A DNA stretch of 64,000 nt from Bacteroidaceae bacterium. Lineage in GTDB: Bacteria > Bacteroidota > Bacteroidia > Bacteroidales > Bacteroidaceae. The DNA lies in the NCBI GenBank assembly GCA_017453465.1, contig JAFTEV010000028.1, forward strand, positions 1 through 64,000, given 5' to 3'. The position numbers and the translations under genes are program-made. The notes beneath the pieces were generated by a model. That model ran no database searches and was not told where the DNA came from. It saw only the letters and a list, made by a program, of their open reading frames with translations. Of the stretch, positions 18,557 through 27,487 are shown in pieces (positions within the stretch are counted from its first letter, which is position 1; the number at the start of each line of letters is the position of its first letter).

Positions 18557-19724
18557 AGTCGTCTTCGTCTAAGTCCTCAATGTCCTCTTCATCCATGTAT
18601 TCAATGTCTTCGTCGTCCCATCCCTTGTCGTCCTCGTCATCTTCATAGATATAGGTGAGGCGGCTGAAGTCTTTGGGTTGGCGCAGGATGCTGTCGGTAG
18701 AGTTGATGGCTGCAATCTTGTTAGACTCATTATTCATTTCCGTCCAGAGCAGGTCCTTTAGTTCCTGAATGTGATGGCCTGAAACGGCGGAGATGAAAAT
18801 GGTGGGGATGTCGGTGGGCAGTCCCTCGCTGAGCATGGAGATAAGTTCTGTGTCGTGGCCAATGAGGTCGCACTTGGTGATGGCCAAGATGCGTCGCTTG
18901 TCAAGCAGTTCGGGGTTGTACTGGGCCAGTTCATTCAGCAAGGTGTCATATTCCTTGCGAATGTCTTCCGTATCGGCAGACACCATGAAGAGCAGGATGG
19001 AGTTGCGCTCAATGTGGCGCAGGAAACGCAGCCCAAGTCCTCGTCCCTCACTGGCTCCTTCGATGATGCCAGGAATATCGGCAATGACAAAGGAACGCCC
19101 ATCACGATAGGGGACGATACCGAGCGATGGCTCCAGCGTGGTGAATGGGTAGTCACCAATCTTCGGTTTGGCCGAAGATAGCGCATTGACCAGCGTGGAT
19201 TTTCCAGCGTTGGGAAATCCCACAAGACCCACATCGGCCAGCAGTTTCAGTTCGAGGATGACGATCAGCTCCTGCATAGGCTCGCCAGGCTGTGCATAGC
19301 GCGGAGCCTGATTGGTGGGTGTGGAGAAATTGAAATTACCCAATCCGCCCCGACCGCCACGCAGCAAGACGACCTCCTGTCCATGTTCGGTGACGTCGCA
19401 GATGTATTCTCCCGTTTCGGCATTATAGACAACGGTGCCACAGGGCACTTCTATGTAGCGGTCGGCTCCTTGGTGTCCCGTGGATTTGTTCTTTGAGCCG
19501 TTGCCGCCGTGCTCGGCCTGTATGTGGCGGTCATAGCGCAGGTGGAGCAGTGTCCAATAGTTGCGGTTGCCGCGCAGAATGATGTGCCCTCCCCGTCCGC
19601 CGTTGCCGCCGTCGGGACCTCCCTTTGGAATATATTTGGCGCGGTGCATGTGGGTTGAGCCACGTCCACCGCGTCCAGAGCGACAATATATTTTTACGTA
19701 GTCAATGAAGTTTGATTCTGCCAT
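18525..19724 (-). CDS. obgE: Obg family GTPase
   Basis: A 399-residue ribosome-assembly GTPase. The glycine-rich Obg fold fills residues 1-158 ([20 protein letters not shown]), followed by the G domain with the P-loop [14 protein letters not shown] (near 167), [10 protein letters not shown] (G3) and TKCD (G4). The last 55 or so residues are an unusually acidic tail built of irregular Asp/Glu/Tyr repeats ([18 protein letters not shown]), replacing the TGS-like C-terminal domain of Gram-positive Obg. It starts one base after the adk stop. Confidence 0.95.
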   Translation of the reverse strand: MAESNFIDYVKIYCRSGRGGRGSTHMHRAKYIPKGGPDGGNGGRGGHIILRGNRNYWTLLHLRYDRHIQAEHGGNGSKNKSTGHQGADRYIEVPCGTVVYNAETGEYICDVTEHGQEVVLLRGGRGGLGNFNFSTPTNQAPRYAQPGEPMQELIVILELKLLADVGLVGFPNAGKSTLVNALSSAKPKIGDYPFTTLEPSLGIVPYRDGRSFVIADIPGIIEGASEGRGLGLRFLRHIERNSILLFMVSADTEDIRKEYDTLLNELAQYNPELLDKRRILAITKCDLIGHDTELISMLSEGLPTDIPTIFISAVSGHHIQELKDLLWTEMNNESNKIAAINSTDSILRQPKDFSRLTYIYEDDEDDKGWDDEDIEYMDEEDIEDLDEDDFEYVDTPDTK

Positions 19725-20297
19725 TTACTTTTGTGTGTCGAGGAATGCAAAGATTTCGGAAAGCATCAGTTCCTTAGAACCCTTCCATGTGAAAGTATTG
19801 CGGATGCCTTCCTGCTGGAACCACTCGGCCAGCGGTTCAGTCTGCTTGTGATAGACGGCGAAGCGTTTCTTGATGGTTTCTTCGTTGTCGTCGGCGCGGC
19901 CCTGTTCCTTAGCGCGGTTGAGCAAGCGTGCCATCAGTGTCTCTTCGTCCACGATGAGCTCCAGCATGATGCCCAGTTCGTGTCCGCGCTCAGCCAGCAT
20001 CTTCTTCAAGGCTTCAGCCTGTGGAATGGTACGTGGGAATCCGTCGAAGATAACGCCTTGTCCGGCTGGCAGTGCATCGTAGGTCTTGGCCAGAATGTCA
20101 ATCATCAGCTCGTCGGGGATGAGCTGGCCGTTGTCGATGTAGCCCTTGGCAATCTTGCCCAGTTCGGTGCCGCCTTTGATTTCACTGCGGAGCACGTCGC
20201 CTGTAGAGATGTGACCCATGCCGTAGCGTGCTACGATTTCGTCGCTGTAAGTTCCTTTGCCAGAGCCTGGGGCTCCGAAGATAATGATATTTTTCAT
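19725..20297 (-). CDS. adk: Adenylate kinase
   Basis: Interconverts AMP, ADP and ATP. The 190-residue protein has the P-loop GAPGSGKGTYSDEI, the AMP-binding TGDVLRSEI, and FDGFPRTIPQAEAL, with the short LID typical of this phylum. The start is ATG 20297 (MKNIIIFGAPGSG). The frame is open further upstream only because the CTAG array has a nine-base period and reads Thr-Arg-Lys/Asn repeats; no ATG is found there. obg follows immediately. Confidence 0.96.
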   Translation of the reverse strand: MKNIIIFGAPGSGKGTYSDEIVARYGMGHISTGDVLRSEIKGGTELGKIAKGYIDNGQLIPDELMIDILAKTYDALPAGQGVIFDGFPRTIPQAEALKKMLAERGHELGIMLELIVDEETLMARLLNRAKEQGRADDNEETIKKRFAVYHKQTEPLAEWFQQEGIRNTFTWKGSKELMLSEIFAFLDTQK

Positions 20298-20331
20298 AAG
20301 AAGTTGATGGTTGTTATTGTTTTGTTTTTTC

Positions 20332-20416
20332 CTAGTTATTCTAGTTTTTCTAGTATTTCTAGTCTTTCTAGCCAAGCTAGCCTTTCTAGTCTATCTAGTA
20401 TTGCTAGCCCTTCTAG
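20332..20416. repeat. Ten-copy nine-base CTAG array in the hpt-adk spacer
   Basis: CTAG occurs at 20332, 20341, 20350, 20359, 20368, 20377, 20386, 20395, 20404 and 20413, ten times at exactly nine-base spacing. The last core contains the TAG stop codon of hpt. The five-base spacers vary but are mostly pyrimidine on this strand. The array fills nearly the whole spacer between two cotranscribed genes; ribosomes or RNA-binding factors would meet it in the adk leader. Confidence 0.93.
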
Positions 20417-20943
20417 CTTTTTACCACATAGATGTCCTTGTAGCCTCGGCCCAGATTGTCGTAGTCGAGACCGTAGCCCAGGATGAAGGCGTTGGGGATT
20501 TCCTTGGCACAGTACTTGATGTTGAGCGGCACTTGCAGCTTGCCGGGTTTGAGCAGCATGGTGCAGATTTCCACTGAGCGCACGCCTTGTGCCTGGATTT
20601 GTGGCAACAGGTTGTACATGGTGGTACCTGTGTCGATGATGTCCTCTACGATGATTACATTGCGCCCCTCCAATCCTTGGGGCAGTCCGATAAGTTGCTT
20701 GACTTGGCCTGTAGTCTCTGTGCCTTCATAGCTGGAGAACTTGGCAAAGTGTATTTCGTGGTCAATGGTGAGTTCGCGTACAAGGTCGGCTGCAAAGACA
20801 AAGGCTCCGTTCAGGATGCCGATGAGCACAGGCACTTTGCCGGCATAGTCATGGTTAATTTTCGCTGCCACTTCAGCCACACATTTCTTAATTTCCGCTT
20901 CGGAAATAAACTTCTCAAATTGCAGGTCGTTTACTGTAATCAT
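20413..20943 (-). CDS. hpt: Hypoxanthine phosphoribosyltransferase
   Basis: Purine salvage enzyme that converts hypoxanthine or guanine to IMP or GMP with PRPP. The PRPP-binding motif VIIVEDIIDTGTTM is intact in the 176-residue protein, with VLIGILNGAFVFAADLVREL and FILGYGLDYDNLGRGY as further family landmarks. The ATG at 20943 is chosen because the upstream one (20970) lies in the -7 box at 20968-20975. Its TAG stop is part of the first CTAG of the repeat array. First gene of the adk-obg cluster. Confidence 0.95.
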   Translation of the reverse strand: MITVNDLQFEKFISEAEIKKCVAEVAAKINHDYAGKVPVLIGILNGAFVFAADLVRELTIDHEIHFAKFSSYEGTETTGQVKQLIGLPQGLEGRNVIIVEDIIDTGTTMYNLLPQIQAQGVRSVEICTMLLKPGKLQVPLNIKYCAKEIPNAFILGYGLDYDNLGRGYKDIYVVKS

Positions 20944-20967
20944 GTTGCTCCGTTTTGATTTTTCATG

Positions 20968-20975
20968 CAAAACTA
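20968..20975 (-). promoter_or_regulatory. hpt promoter -7 box
   Basis: TAGTTTTG then CATG on the minus strand, 25 bases before the hpt ATG. Probably drives hpt-adk-obg-pgeF-phoH. Confidence 0.7.
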
Positions 20976-21082
20976 CACATTTTTTTCGGTTTTGTGTGGC
21001 ATAAAATGTAATATTTTAGAGAAAAAGCAGTTTTTTCAGTGATATTTTGGCCATTTGTACCATTTTTGTGAGTTTAAATTGC

Positions 21083-21090
21083 TACTTTTG
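21083..21090 (+). promoter_or_regulatory. nnr promoter -7 box
   Basis: TACTTTTG followed by CAG, 67 bases before the nnr ATG, giving a leader of about 60 bases. No riboswitch fold is obvious in it. Confidence 0.7.
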
Positions 21091-21156
21091 CAGCGAAATA
21101 GAGTTGTTGGATTGCTAAAATAGTTTAACTGCAATCAAACCGCAAAACCAGAAGTT

Positions 21157-22671
21157 ATGAAGATATTGTCCGCTGTACAGTTGCGTCAGCTCGATACATA
21201 TACCATCGAACACGCGCCCATTTCTTCCCTCGATTTAATGGAGCGTGCATCGAAAGCTTTTGTGAATGAACTCATAGCTCATTGGCCAACCAATACGCCT
21301 GTTAAGATTTTTGCCGGTTCGGGCAACAATGGCGGTGACGCATTGGCCGTTGCACGCTTGTTGGCAGAGAATGGCTATGGCGATGTGAGTGTTTTCCTCT
21401 TCAATATCGGTGAAAAGATGTCGGAAGACTGCAAGGCCAACAAGCTACGTCTGCAAAAGTATGCAGAAGTGAAGCTGGAGGAAATCACCACGCAGTTTAC
21501 ACCGCCACAATTGACCGAAGCCGACCTCGTCATCGACGGACTCTTTGGCACCGGGCTTTCACGCCCGCTCAACGGCGGCTTTGCCTCAGTGGTGAAGTAC
21601 ATCAATGCTTCCCCCTCCACGATTGTCAGCATCGACGTGCCTTCAGGACTGATGTGCGAGGACAACACCTACAACGTGATGAACCACATCATCAAGGCCA
21701 ACTACACCTACACATTTCATTGCCCCAAGCTGGCATTCTTGTTCCCCGAAAACGAAACGTATTGCGGCGTGTGGAAAGTGTTGGACATCGGCATTCTCGA
21801 CCCAGACGACGAAACTTCCGCCACAACTTATTTCCTGTCGGAACGTACCGAAATCAAGGCACTACTGAAGTCCCGTTCCCGCTTTGCCCACAAAGGTTCG
21901 ATGGGCCACGCTGCACTGGTGGCTGGCAAGAAAGGAATGGCGGGTGCGGCTGTATTGGCCTCGAAAGCCTGTATGCGTGCTGGCGTGGGAAAACTGACAC
22001 TGCGCACACCGGAAGCCAATCTTCCTGTGGTGCAAATGGCCATTCCCGAAGTCGTTGTTGATGTTGACCCCGACCCCGTATGCTTCAGCCACACATTCGA
22101 CACCAGCGAATACGAGGCATTGGGCATTGGCCCTGGCATCGGCACAGAGCTGCAAACCACCCAGACCTTCATTGAGCAAGTAAGTCAAACCAAGTGTCCC
22201 GTCGTCATTGATGCTGATGCGCTCAACATCATAGGCTCACACCGAGGTTGGCTGACCCAACTGCCACGCAATTGCATTCTTACGCCTCACAAGAAGGAAC
22301 TGTTCGGGCTGATTAGCAGCACCAGCAATTCGTTTGAAGAACTGGAGCGCACCCGCGAATTGGCCGTGCGTCAGCATATCTACATCGTCATAAAGGGAGC
22401 CTTCTCAGCCATCTGCACGCCCGAAGGCATGGTCTATTTCAACCCGACAGGCAATCCGGGCATGGCCACGGCTGGCAGTGGCGATGTGCTGACAGGCATT
22501 ATCTTGGCTCTGCTCGCACAGGGATATGCACCAGAAGCCGCTGCACGGCTGGGAGTGTATCTGCACGGGCTGGCTGGCGACATTGCCGCCGAACAGCTGG
22601 GCTATGAGAGTCTCATTGCCAGCGACATGATTGATTCGCTCGGTGCCGCATTCAAGCGAATGAAAAAGTAA
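21157..22671 (+). CDS. nnr: Bifunctional NAD(P)H-hydrate epimerase/dehydratase
   Basis: Repairs hydrated NADH and NADPH. The 504-residue fusion has an N-terminal YjeF epimerase domain (about 1-215; FAGSGNNGGDALAVARLL, DGLFGTGLSRPL) and a C-terminal ADP-dependent dehydratase of the ribokinase-like fold (about 235-500; GSMGHAALVAGKKGMAGAA, ALGIGPGIG, TGNPGMATAGSGDVLTGI). Length is normal for the fused enzyme. DUF4831 follows after 29 bases. Confidence 0.95.
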   Translation: MKILSAVQLRQLDTYTIEHAPISSLDLMERASKAFVNELIAHWPTNTPVKIFAGSGNNGGDALAVARLLAENGYGDVSVFLFNIGEKMSEDCKANKLRLQKYAEVKLEEITTQFTPPQLTEADLVIDGLFGTGLSRPLNGGFASVVKYINASPSTIVSIDVPSGLMCEDNTYNVMNHIIKANYTYTFHCPKLAFLFPENETYCGVWKVLDIGILDPDDETSATTYFLSERTEIKALLKSRSRFAHKGSMGHAALVAGKKGMAGAAVLASKACMRAGVGKLTLRTPEANLPVVQMAIPEVVVDVDPDPVCFSHTFDTSEYEALGIGPGIGTELQTTQTFIEQVSQTKCPVVIDADALNIIGSHRGWLTQLPRNCILTPHKKELFGLISSTSNSFEELERTRELAVRQHIYIVIKGAFSAICTPEGMVYFNPTGNPGMATAGSGDVLTGIILALLAQGYAPEAAARLGVYLHGLAGDIAAEQLGYESLIASDMIDSLGAAFKRMKK

Positions 22672-22700
22672 ACTCAAACATTCCACATATTATTATATAA

Positions 22701-23744
22701 ATGAAAAGACGCTTCATTCTCTATTCCTCACTTTTCTTTATTACCACATCCTATGCACAGATGTCAGAGTTTCGCCCAGGCTTGGTAGCCGACGGCGTAA
22801 ACTATGCCCTGCCTCGCACAGGCGTTCAGGCCGATGTCACAGCACAGAAGGTGGTCTATACGCCTGGAGAATTTGCCAAGTACGCTGAACGCTATCTGCA
22901 CGTGCAGAACGTAGAGCCAGAGGCTTCGGTCAGTTGGAAAATTCTCAACATGGACATTTACCAGTTTGGCGAACCAGATACACTGAAATACTACACCGTG
23001 AAGATGAAGGACAAATCGGTTGCACCGATGGCTCAGCTCACAGACAACGGTGTTCTGGTCTCCATCAACACCAAAGTGAATGTGCCTACCTACACGCTGC
23101 CAAAACCTACAAGCACCAATCACAAGCTGGACGGCAAGAAACACTTCACGGCAGAAATCCTGGCTGCGGCCTCTACCTCGAAGATGGCAGAACTGGCTGC
23201 CCAGGAGATATTCGACATTCGCGAAAGCAAGAATGCAATCCGGCGCGGACAAGTGGAATCAATGCCGAAGGACGGAGCCTCGCTCAAGATTGTGCTGAGC
23301 GAACTGGACGAGCAGGAGAATGCACTGATGCAGCTCTTTGTGGGCTATCGCGACACCATGACCGTGAGCGAATCCTACAGCATCGTGCCTGACGCAGACG
23401 TGGAGAAAGACGTGCTGTTCCGTTTCTCAAGGAAGCTGGGCTTTGTCGATGCCGATGACCTCGCGGGTGAACCCTACTACATCAGCATCCGCGACCAGCA
23501 CACCGTGCCGATGCCCACCGAACAGGAAGCCAAGAAACGCAAAATCAACGGCATTGTCTATAACATGCCCAGCACAGCCAGTGTGCGCATCTTCAACACT
23601 GCCTCCACAGTCTATGACAAAGACCTGCCTTTCGGACAGTTTGGCACCATCGATGTGCTCAGTTCCACACTCTTTGGCAAGGATGCCACCACAATGGTGA
23701 CGTTCAATCCCGCCACGGGTGGCCTGGTGCAGATTTCCAAGTAA
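22701..23744 (+). CDS. DUF4831 family secreted protein
   Basis: A 347-residue protein with a cleavable signal (MKRRFILYSSLFFITTSYAQ) and no further membrane helix. The YALPRTGVQADVTAQKVVYTPGEFAKYAERYL segment and general composition match DUF4831, a Bacteroidota family of unknown function. The C-terminal region (residues 290-347) is rich in beta-strand patterns. It follows nnr closely and ends before a strong hairpin at 23764. Confidence 0.8.
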   Translation: MKRRFILYSSLFFITTSYAQMSEFRPGLVADGVNYALPRTGVQADVTAQKVVYTPGEFAKYAERYLHVQNVEPEASVSWKILNMDIYQFGEPDTLKYYTVKMKDKSVAPMAQLTDNGVLVSINTKVNVPTYTLPKPTSTNHKLDGKKHFTAEILAAASTSKMAELAAQEIFDIRESKNAIRRGQVESMPKDGASLKIVLSELDEQENALMQLFVGYRDTMTVSESYSIVPDADVEKDVLFRFSRKLGFVDADDLAGEPYYISIRDQHTVPMPTEQEAKKRKINGIVYNMPSTASVRIFNTASTVYDKDLPFGQFGTIDVLSSTLFGKDATTMVTFNPATGGLVQISK

Positions 23745-23763
23745 GACATTCTTGATAAACCAC

Positions 23764-23805
23764 TTGCGGCTCGTTTTGCAATCAGCAAAGCGAGCCGCAA
23801 ATCTT
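23764..23805. terminator. Terminator between DUF4831 gene and nspC
   Basis: A perfect ten-base-pair stem (TTGCGGCTCG, 23764-23773, with 23791-23800), a 17-base loop, then ATCTTTCT, located between convergent genes. Confidence 0.8.
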
Positions 23806-23807
23806 TC

Positions 23808-24950
23808 TCAGCACATCCTGTCCCTGTAGTCCTCGTAGCGGAACTGTCGGTACAGCTCGAAGCTGCCGTCCGTGTGGAGCATACCGATGGAGGGGTGGCT
23901 GATGCCGTTGAACATATTGGTCTTCACCGTCGTGTAGTGTATCATGTCCTCAAAGATGATTTCCTCGCCCACGTGCAGTGCGTGGTCAAACAGCCAGTAG
24001 CCCATGTAGTCGCCCGACAAACAGGAGTTGCCGCCCAGCCGATAGACATTCCCTCGCAGTTCTTCCTGTGTGGTCTCCCCCTCGATGGTTCTTGCGCCGC
24101 GCACGGTAGGGAAGTAGGGCATTTCCAGGCAGTCTGGCATGTGACAGGTAAAGCTCACATTCAAGATGGCCGTCTTAATGCCGTGGTTCTCCACAACATC
24201 CACCACGCGGGAACGCAGGGTGCCGGTCTGCCAGGCAAAGGCACTGCCCGGCTCCATGATGACACGCAGGTGGGGCCAGCGTTGGTGGAAACTCTGGAGC
24301 GTCTGGATGAGCAGCTCCACGTCGTAGTCCTTGCGGGTCATCAGGTGTCCGCCGCCAAAGTTAATCCACTCCAGTTGCGGAAACCACGGAGAGAACTTCG
24401 CTTCGATATGGGCCAGTGTGCGGGCAAAAGTGTCAGGGCCATTCTCGCAGAGGCAATGAATGTGGAAACCACGGACACCCGTTGGCAATTGCGCGGGCAA
24501 GGCTTCGGCCAGCACGCCGAACCGACTGCCCGGCGCACAGGGATTGTACAGCTCCGTCTCAATCTCGGAGTATTCGGGGTTGACCCTCAGTCCGCAGCTC
24601 ACGCCCTGTGCTTTCGCCCGCTCGCGAAAGCGTTCCAGCTGAGTGAGCGAATTGAATGTGATGTGCGACGAACAGCGTGCTATCTCGTCAAACTCCTCAT
24701 CCGTGTAAGCCGGACTATAGGTGTGCGCCTTCGAGCCAAACTCTTCTGCCGCCAGTCGTGCCTCATAGAGCGAACTGGCCGTAGTGTGCCGGATGTACTC
24801 GCGAAAGATGGGGAACGCCCGCCACAGTGCAAAGGCTTTGAAGGCCAAGATAATCTCCACGTCAGCCCGCTCCGCCACCGACCGAATCAGTGCAAGGTTC
24901 CTGCGGAGCAAATCTTCTTCTATAATATAACAGGGATTGGGGTAATTCAT
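23808..24950 (-). CDS. nspC: Carboxynorspermidine decarboxylase
   Basis: A PLP enzyme that makes norspermidine or spermidine from the carboxylated precursor in the alternative polyamine route of Bacteroidota. In the 380-residue fold-III decarboxylase the PLP lysine is Lys38 in IILAFKAFALW. Further landmarks are GFHIHCLCENG, WINFGGGHLMTRKDYD, EPGSAFAWQTG and the C-terminal GGNSCLSGDYMGYW with the catalytic Cys and Asp. The partner carboxynorspermidine dehydrogenase is not in the window. Upstream lies a 180-base spacer made of heptamer repeats. Confidence 0.94.
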   Translation of the reverse strand: MNYPNPCYIIEEDLLRRNLALIRSVAERADVEIILAFKAFALWRAFPIFREYIRHTTASSLYEARLAAEEFGSKAHTYSPAYTDEEFDEIARCSSHITFNSLTQLERFRERAKAQGVSCGLRVNPEYSEIETELYNPCAPGSRFGVLAEALPAQLPTGVRGFHIHCLCENGPDTFARTLAHIEAKFSPWFPQLEWINFGGGHLMTRKDYDVELLIQTLQSFHQRWPHLRVIMEPGSAFAWQTGTLRSRVVDVVENHGIKTAILNVSFTCHMPDCLEMPYFPTVRGARTIEGETTQEELRGNVYRLGGNSCLSGDYMGYWLFDHALHVGEEIIFEDMIHYTTVKTNMFNGISHPSIGMLHTDGSFELYRQFRYEDYRDRMC

Positions 24951-24954
24951 CTTT

Positions 24955-25130
24955 TACAATTCACAATTAGCAATTCACAATTAACAATTCACAATTAACA
25001 ATTCACAATTGGAGTATCAATTCCTAATTCCTCATTCCTAATTCCTCATTCCTTGGAGTATCAATTCCTCATTCCTAATTCCTCATTCCTTGGAGTATCA
25101 ATTCCTAATTCCTCATTCCTAATTCCTCAT
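24955..25130. repeat. Heptamer arrays AATTNAC and ATTCCTN filling the uvrD-nspC spacer
   Basis: Nearly the whole spacer is short-period repeat: first about seven units of AATTNAC (CACAATT/AACAATT), then three blocks of ATTCCTN units, each block opened by GGAGTATC. No promoter box is seen. The GTATCAATTCCT block returns at 57193-57232. Confidence 0.9.
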
Positions 25131-25132
25131 TC

Positions 25133-27487
25133 CTACCTCCCCACCACTTGCAGCTTGGCAAATTTCAGCAGGAGCTGTTTTGTGCCAGCGTTCTCAAAGC
25201 GGATGGTTGCCTTTTGGTTGTCGCCCGTGCCTTCAATGCGTTCCACGGTGCCCTGGCCGAAACGCTGGTGCAGGACAGTACAGCCAGGAGCCAGCCCTGA
25301 TGTATCGGGGGCGGGGCTTGCTGGGCGCGATGCGCTGTGGCTCACAGGAGTCAGCCGCCGCATAGAGGGGTATGCTGGCTGGGCGGAACGCCCGGAAATG
25401 GGCGATTGCCCGGAAAAGCCAGAAAGCCCGGACTCTCCGGAAAAGCCGGAAACTCCATTCCTCCGGCTCCACGGCAGTTCCACCTCGTCGTGCACACTGC
25501 GTCGCTGCGCCGCCCTCATGTTGCCCTGCACGCTGAGAAACTTCTGGTCGATGTCCGTCAGAAAGCGGCTGGCCGTGCCAAACTCCATCTTGCCGTAGCG
25601 GAAGCGGCTCTTGGCGTAGGAGAGGTAGCAGTGCCGCTCGGCGCGGGTCAGTGCCACGTAGAACAGGCGACGTTCTTCCTCCAGCTCGCGGGGCGAACCT
25701 GTGCCCATCTGACTGGGGAAAAGCCCCTCTTCCAAGCCTACCACAAACACCGTGGGAAACTCCAGGCCCTTGGCCGAGTGGATGGTCATCAGCGTCACCT
25801 TGGGGCTGTCGTCGCCACGGTCGCTGTCCACGTCGCTCAGCAGCGAAACCTCGCTCAGGTAGTCGCCCACCGTCACATTCTCGTTGCCCTCTTCCTGGCG
25901 CGACTGCACAAAGTCGGTCATGCCGTTCACCAGTTCCTCCAGGTTCTCTTGCCGCGATAGGTTTTCGGGCGTAGTGTCTTGGTAGATGTCGGCAATGATG
26001 CCCGACTGCTTCATGATTTCCTGCCCAGCCACCGAAGCATCGGCTTCGCCAATCAGCTGAATGAACGACTCCACCAGCAGACGGAATCCCTCCAGCTTCT
26101 TCATCGTCCCGGCGTTGAGTGTCAGTCCGTGGTCGAGTGGGGCAGACAGGGCTGTCCAGAGGCTGACACCGTGCTGCGTGGCTGCGTCGATGATGCGCTG
26201 CACGGTGGTGTTGCCTATGCCGCGTGCCGGATAGTTGATGATGCGCTTCAGGGCCTCCTCGTCGTTGGGGTTGACGGCCACACGCAGGTAGGCGATGACA
26301 TCCTTTACCTCCTTGCGCTGATAGAACGAAAGGCCGCCGTAAATCTTGTAGGGCAGACCCTGCTTTCGGAGTTCCTCCTCGAAAATGCGGCTCTGGGCGT
26401 TGGTGCGATACAGGATGGCAAAGTCGCTGTAGGGGCACTGCTCAGCCTGGCGCAGGTGGAGCAGCTGGCGCACCACAATCTGCCCCTCCTCCACATCGCT
26501 GTAGGCTTCGCTCACGGTGATGGGTTCGCCCGTGGCGTTCTCAGAGAAGATGTCCTTCGGGATCTGTCGGGAATTTTTGCAGATAAGGCTGTTGGCCGCC
26601 CTGACAATGGTCTGCGTGGAGCGGTAGTTCTGTTCCAGCTTGAAAAGGCGGCTCCCCTTGTATATGTCTTGGAATGTGAGGATGTTGTCAATGTTTGCTC
26701 CACGAAAACTGTAAATGCTCTGCGCGTCGTCGCCCACAACGCAGACGTGCTGGTGCTCCTTCGTTAGCTGCCACACAATGCGGTGCTGGGCAAAGTTCGT
26801 GTCTTGGTACTCATCGACCAACACGTAGCGGAACCGCTGGGCATACTTCAGTCGCACGTCTTCGTTACGGTCCAGCAGCAGGTAGGTGTACAGCAGGATG
26901 TCGTCGAAGTCCATCGCGTCGGCCTGTCGGCAACGGTTGCTGTACCGCTGATAGATGGTGCCCAGCAGGGGCATCTTGGCACGTGCATCGACCTGCGCAT
27001 TGCTGGGGTTGCCCACATACTCCTCTGCCGTCACCAGCTGGTTCTTTGCGTTGGAGATGCGACTGAGCACCGCGCTGGGCTTATACTGCTTGTCGTCCAG
27101 CTGCAGTTCCTTCATGATGGCCTTCACCAGGCTCTTGCTGTCGGCTGCATCGTAGATGGTGAAGTTGGGCGAGAAGCCCAGCCGCTCGTGCTCATAGCGC
27201 AGGATGCGCAGAAAAAGGCTGTGGAACGTGCCCATCCACAGGTGGCGAGCCTGTTCCGTCCCTACGATGGTGGCCACACGCTGCTTCATCTCGCCGGCGG
27301 CCTTGTTGGTGAAGGTCAGTGCCAGCAGTTGCCAAGGCTCGTAGCCGTGCTGCATGAGGTAGGCCAGCTTGTAGGTCAACACACGTGTCTTCCCAGAGCC
27401 AGCACCGGCAATGACCAATTGCGGCCCGTCGCAATACTCCACTGCCGCCCGTTGCTGTGGGTTGAAAGTTTCCAGAAAATCGCTCAT
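25133..27487 (-). CDS. UvrD/PcrA-type superfamily 1A DNA helicase
   Basis: A 784-residue 3'-5' DNA helicase of repair and replication restart. Motifs in order: FNPQQRAAVEYCDG (Q), AGAGSGKTRVLTYK (Walker A, about 27), LALTFTNKAAGEMK (Ia), VDEYQDTNFAQHRI (II), VVGDDAQSIYSFRGA (III), LEQNYRSTQTI (IV), MTIHSAKGLEFPTVFVVGLEEGLFPS is split over motif V, and YVALTRAERHCYLSYA (VI). Between the core and the C-terminal Tudor-like end (VLHQRFGQGTVERIEG) is a Ser-Gly linker (about 675-705) encoded by a nine-base CCGG repeat. The start overlaps the upstream gene by four bases. Confidence 0.95.
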   Translation of the reverse strand: MSDFLETFNPQQRAAVEYCDGPQLVIAGAGSGKTRVLTYKLAYLMQHGYEPWQLLALTFTNKAAGEMKQRVATIVGTEQARHLWMGTFHSLFLRILRYEHERLGFSPNFTIYDAADSKSLVKAIMKELQLDDKQYKPSAVLSRISNAKNQLVTAEEYVGNPSNAQVDARAKMPLLGTIYQRYSNRCRQADAMDFDDILLYTYLLLDRNEDVRLKYAQRFRYVLVDEYQDTNFAQHRIVWQLTKEHQHVCVVGDDAQSIYSFRGANIDNILTFQDIYKGSRLFKLEQNYRSTQTIVRAANSLICKNSRQIPKDIFSENATGEPITVSEAYSDVEEGQIVVRQLLHLRQAEQCPYSDFAILYRTNAQSRIFEEELRKQGLPYKIYGGLSFYQRKEVKDVIAYLRVAVNPNDEEALKRIINYPARGIGNTTVQRIIDAATQHGVSLWTALSAPLDHGLTLNAGTMKKLEGFRLLVESFIQLIGEADASVAGQEIMKQSGIIADIYQDTTPENLSRQENLEELVNGMTDFVQSRQEEGNENVTVGDYLSEVSLLSDVDSDRGDDSPKVTLMTIHSAKGLEFPTVFVVGLEEGLFPSQMGTGSPRELEEERRLFYVALTRAERHCYLSYAKSRFRYGKMEFGTASRFLTDIDQKFLSVQGNMRAAQRRSVHDEVELPWSRRNGVSGFSGESGLSGFSGQSPISGRSAQPAYPSMRRLTPVSHSASRPASPAPDTSGLAPGCTVLHQRFGQGTVERIEGTGDNQKATIRFENAGTKQLLLKFAKLQVVGR
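25392..25458. repeat. In-frame nine-base CCGG array in the helicase linker
   Basis: CCGG cores at 25392, 25410, 25428, 25437 and 25446 and a variant CCAG at 25419 keep a nine-base register; the 25401 position is degenerate. On the gene strand the units read as Ser-Gly-Phe/Glu/Leu triplets. Same design as the CTAG arrays: palindromic four-base core and five-base spacer. Confidence 0.8.

Noticed and set aside
20298..20375. Thr-Arg-Lys-rich extension of adenylate kinase
   Set aside because: Encoded by the CTAG array with only a TTG as start; the normal kinase N-terminus begins at 20297.
24955..25130. CRISPR array
   Set aside because: Units are seven bases and contiguous without spacers; no cas genes in the window.
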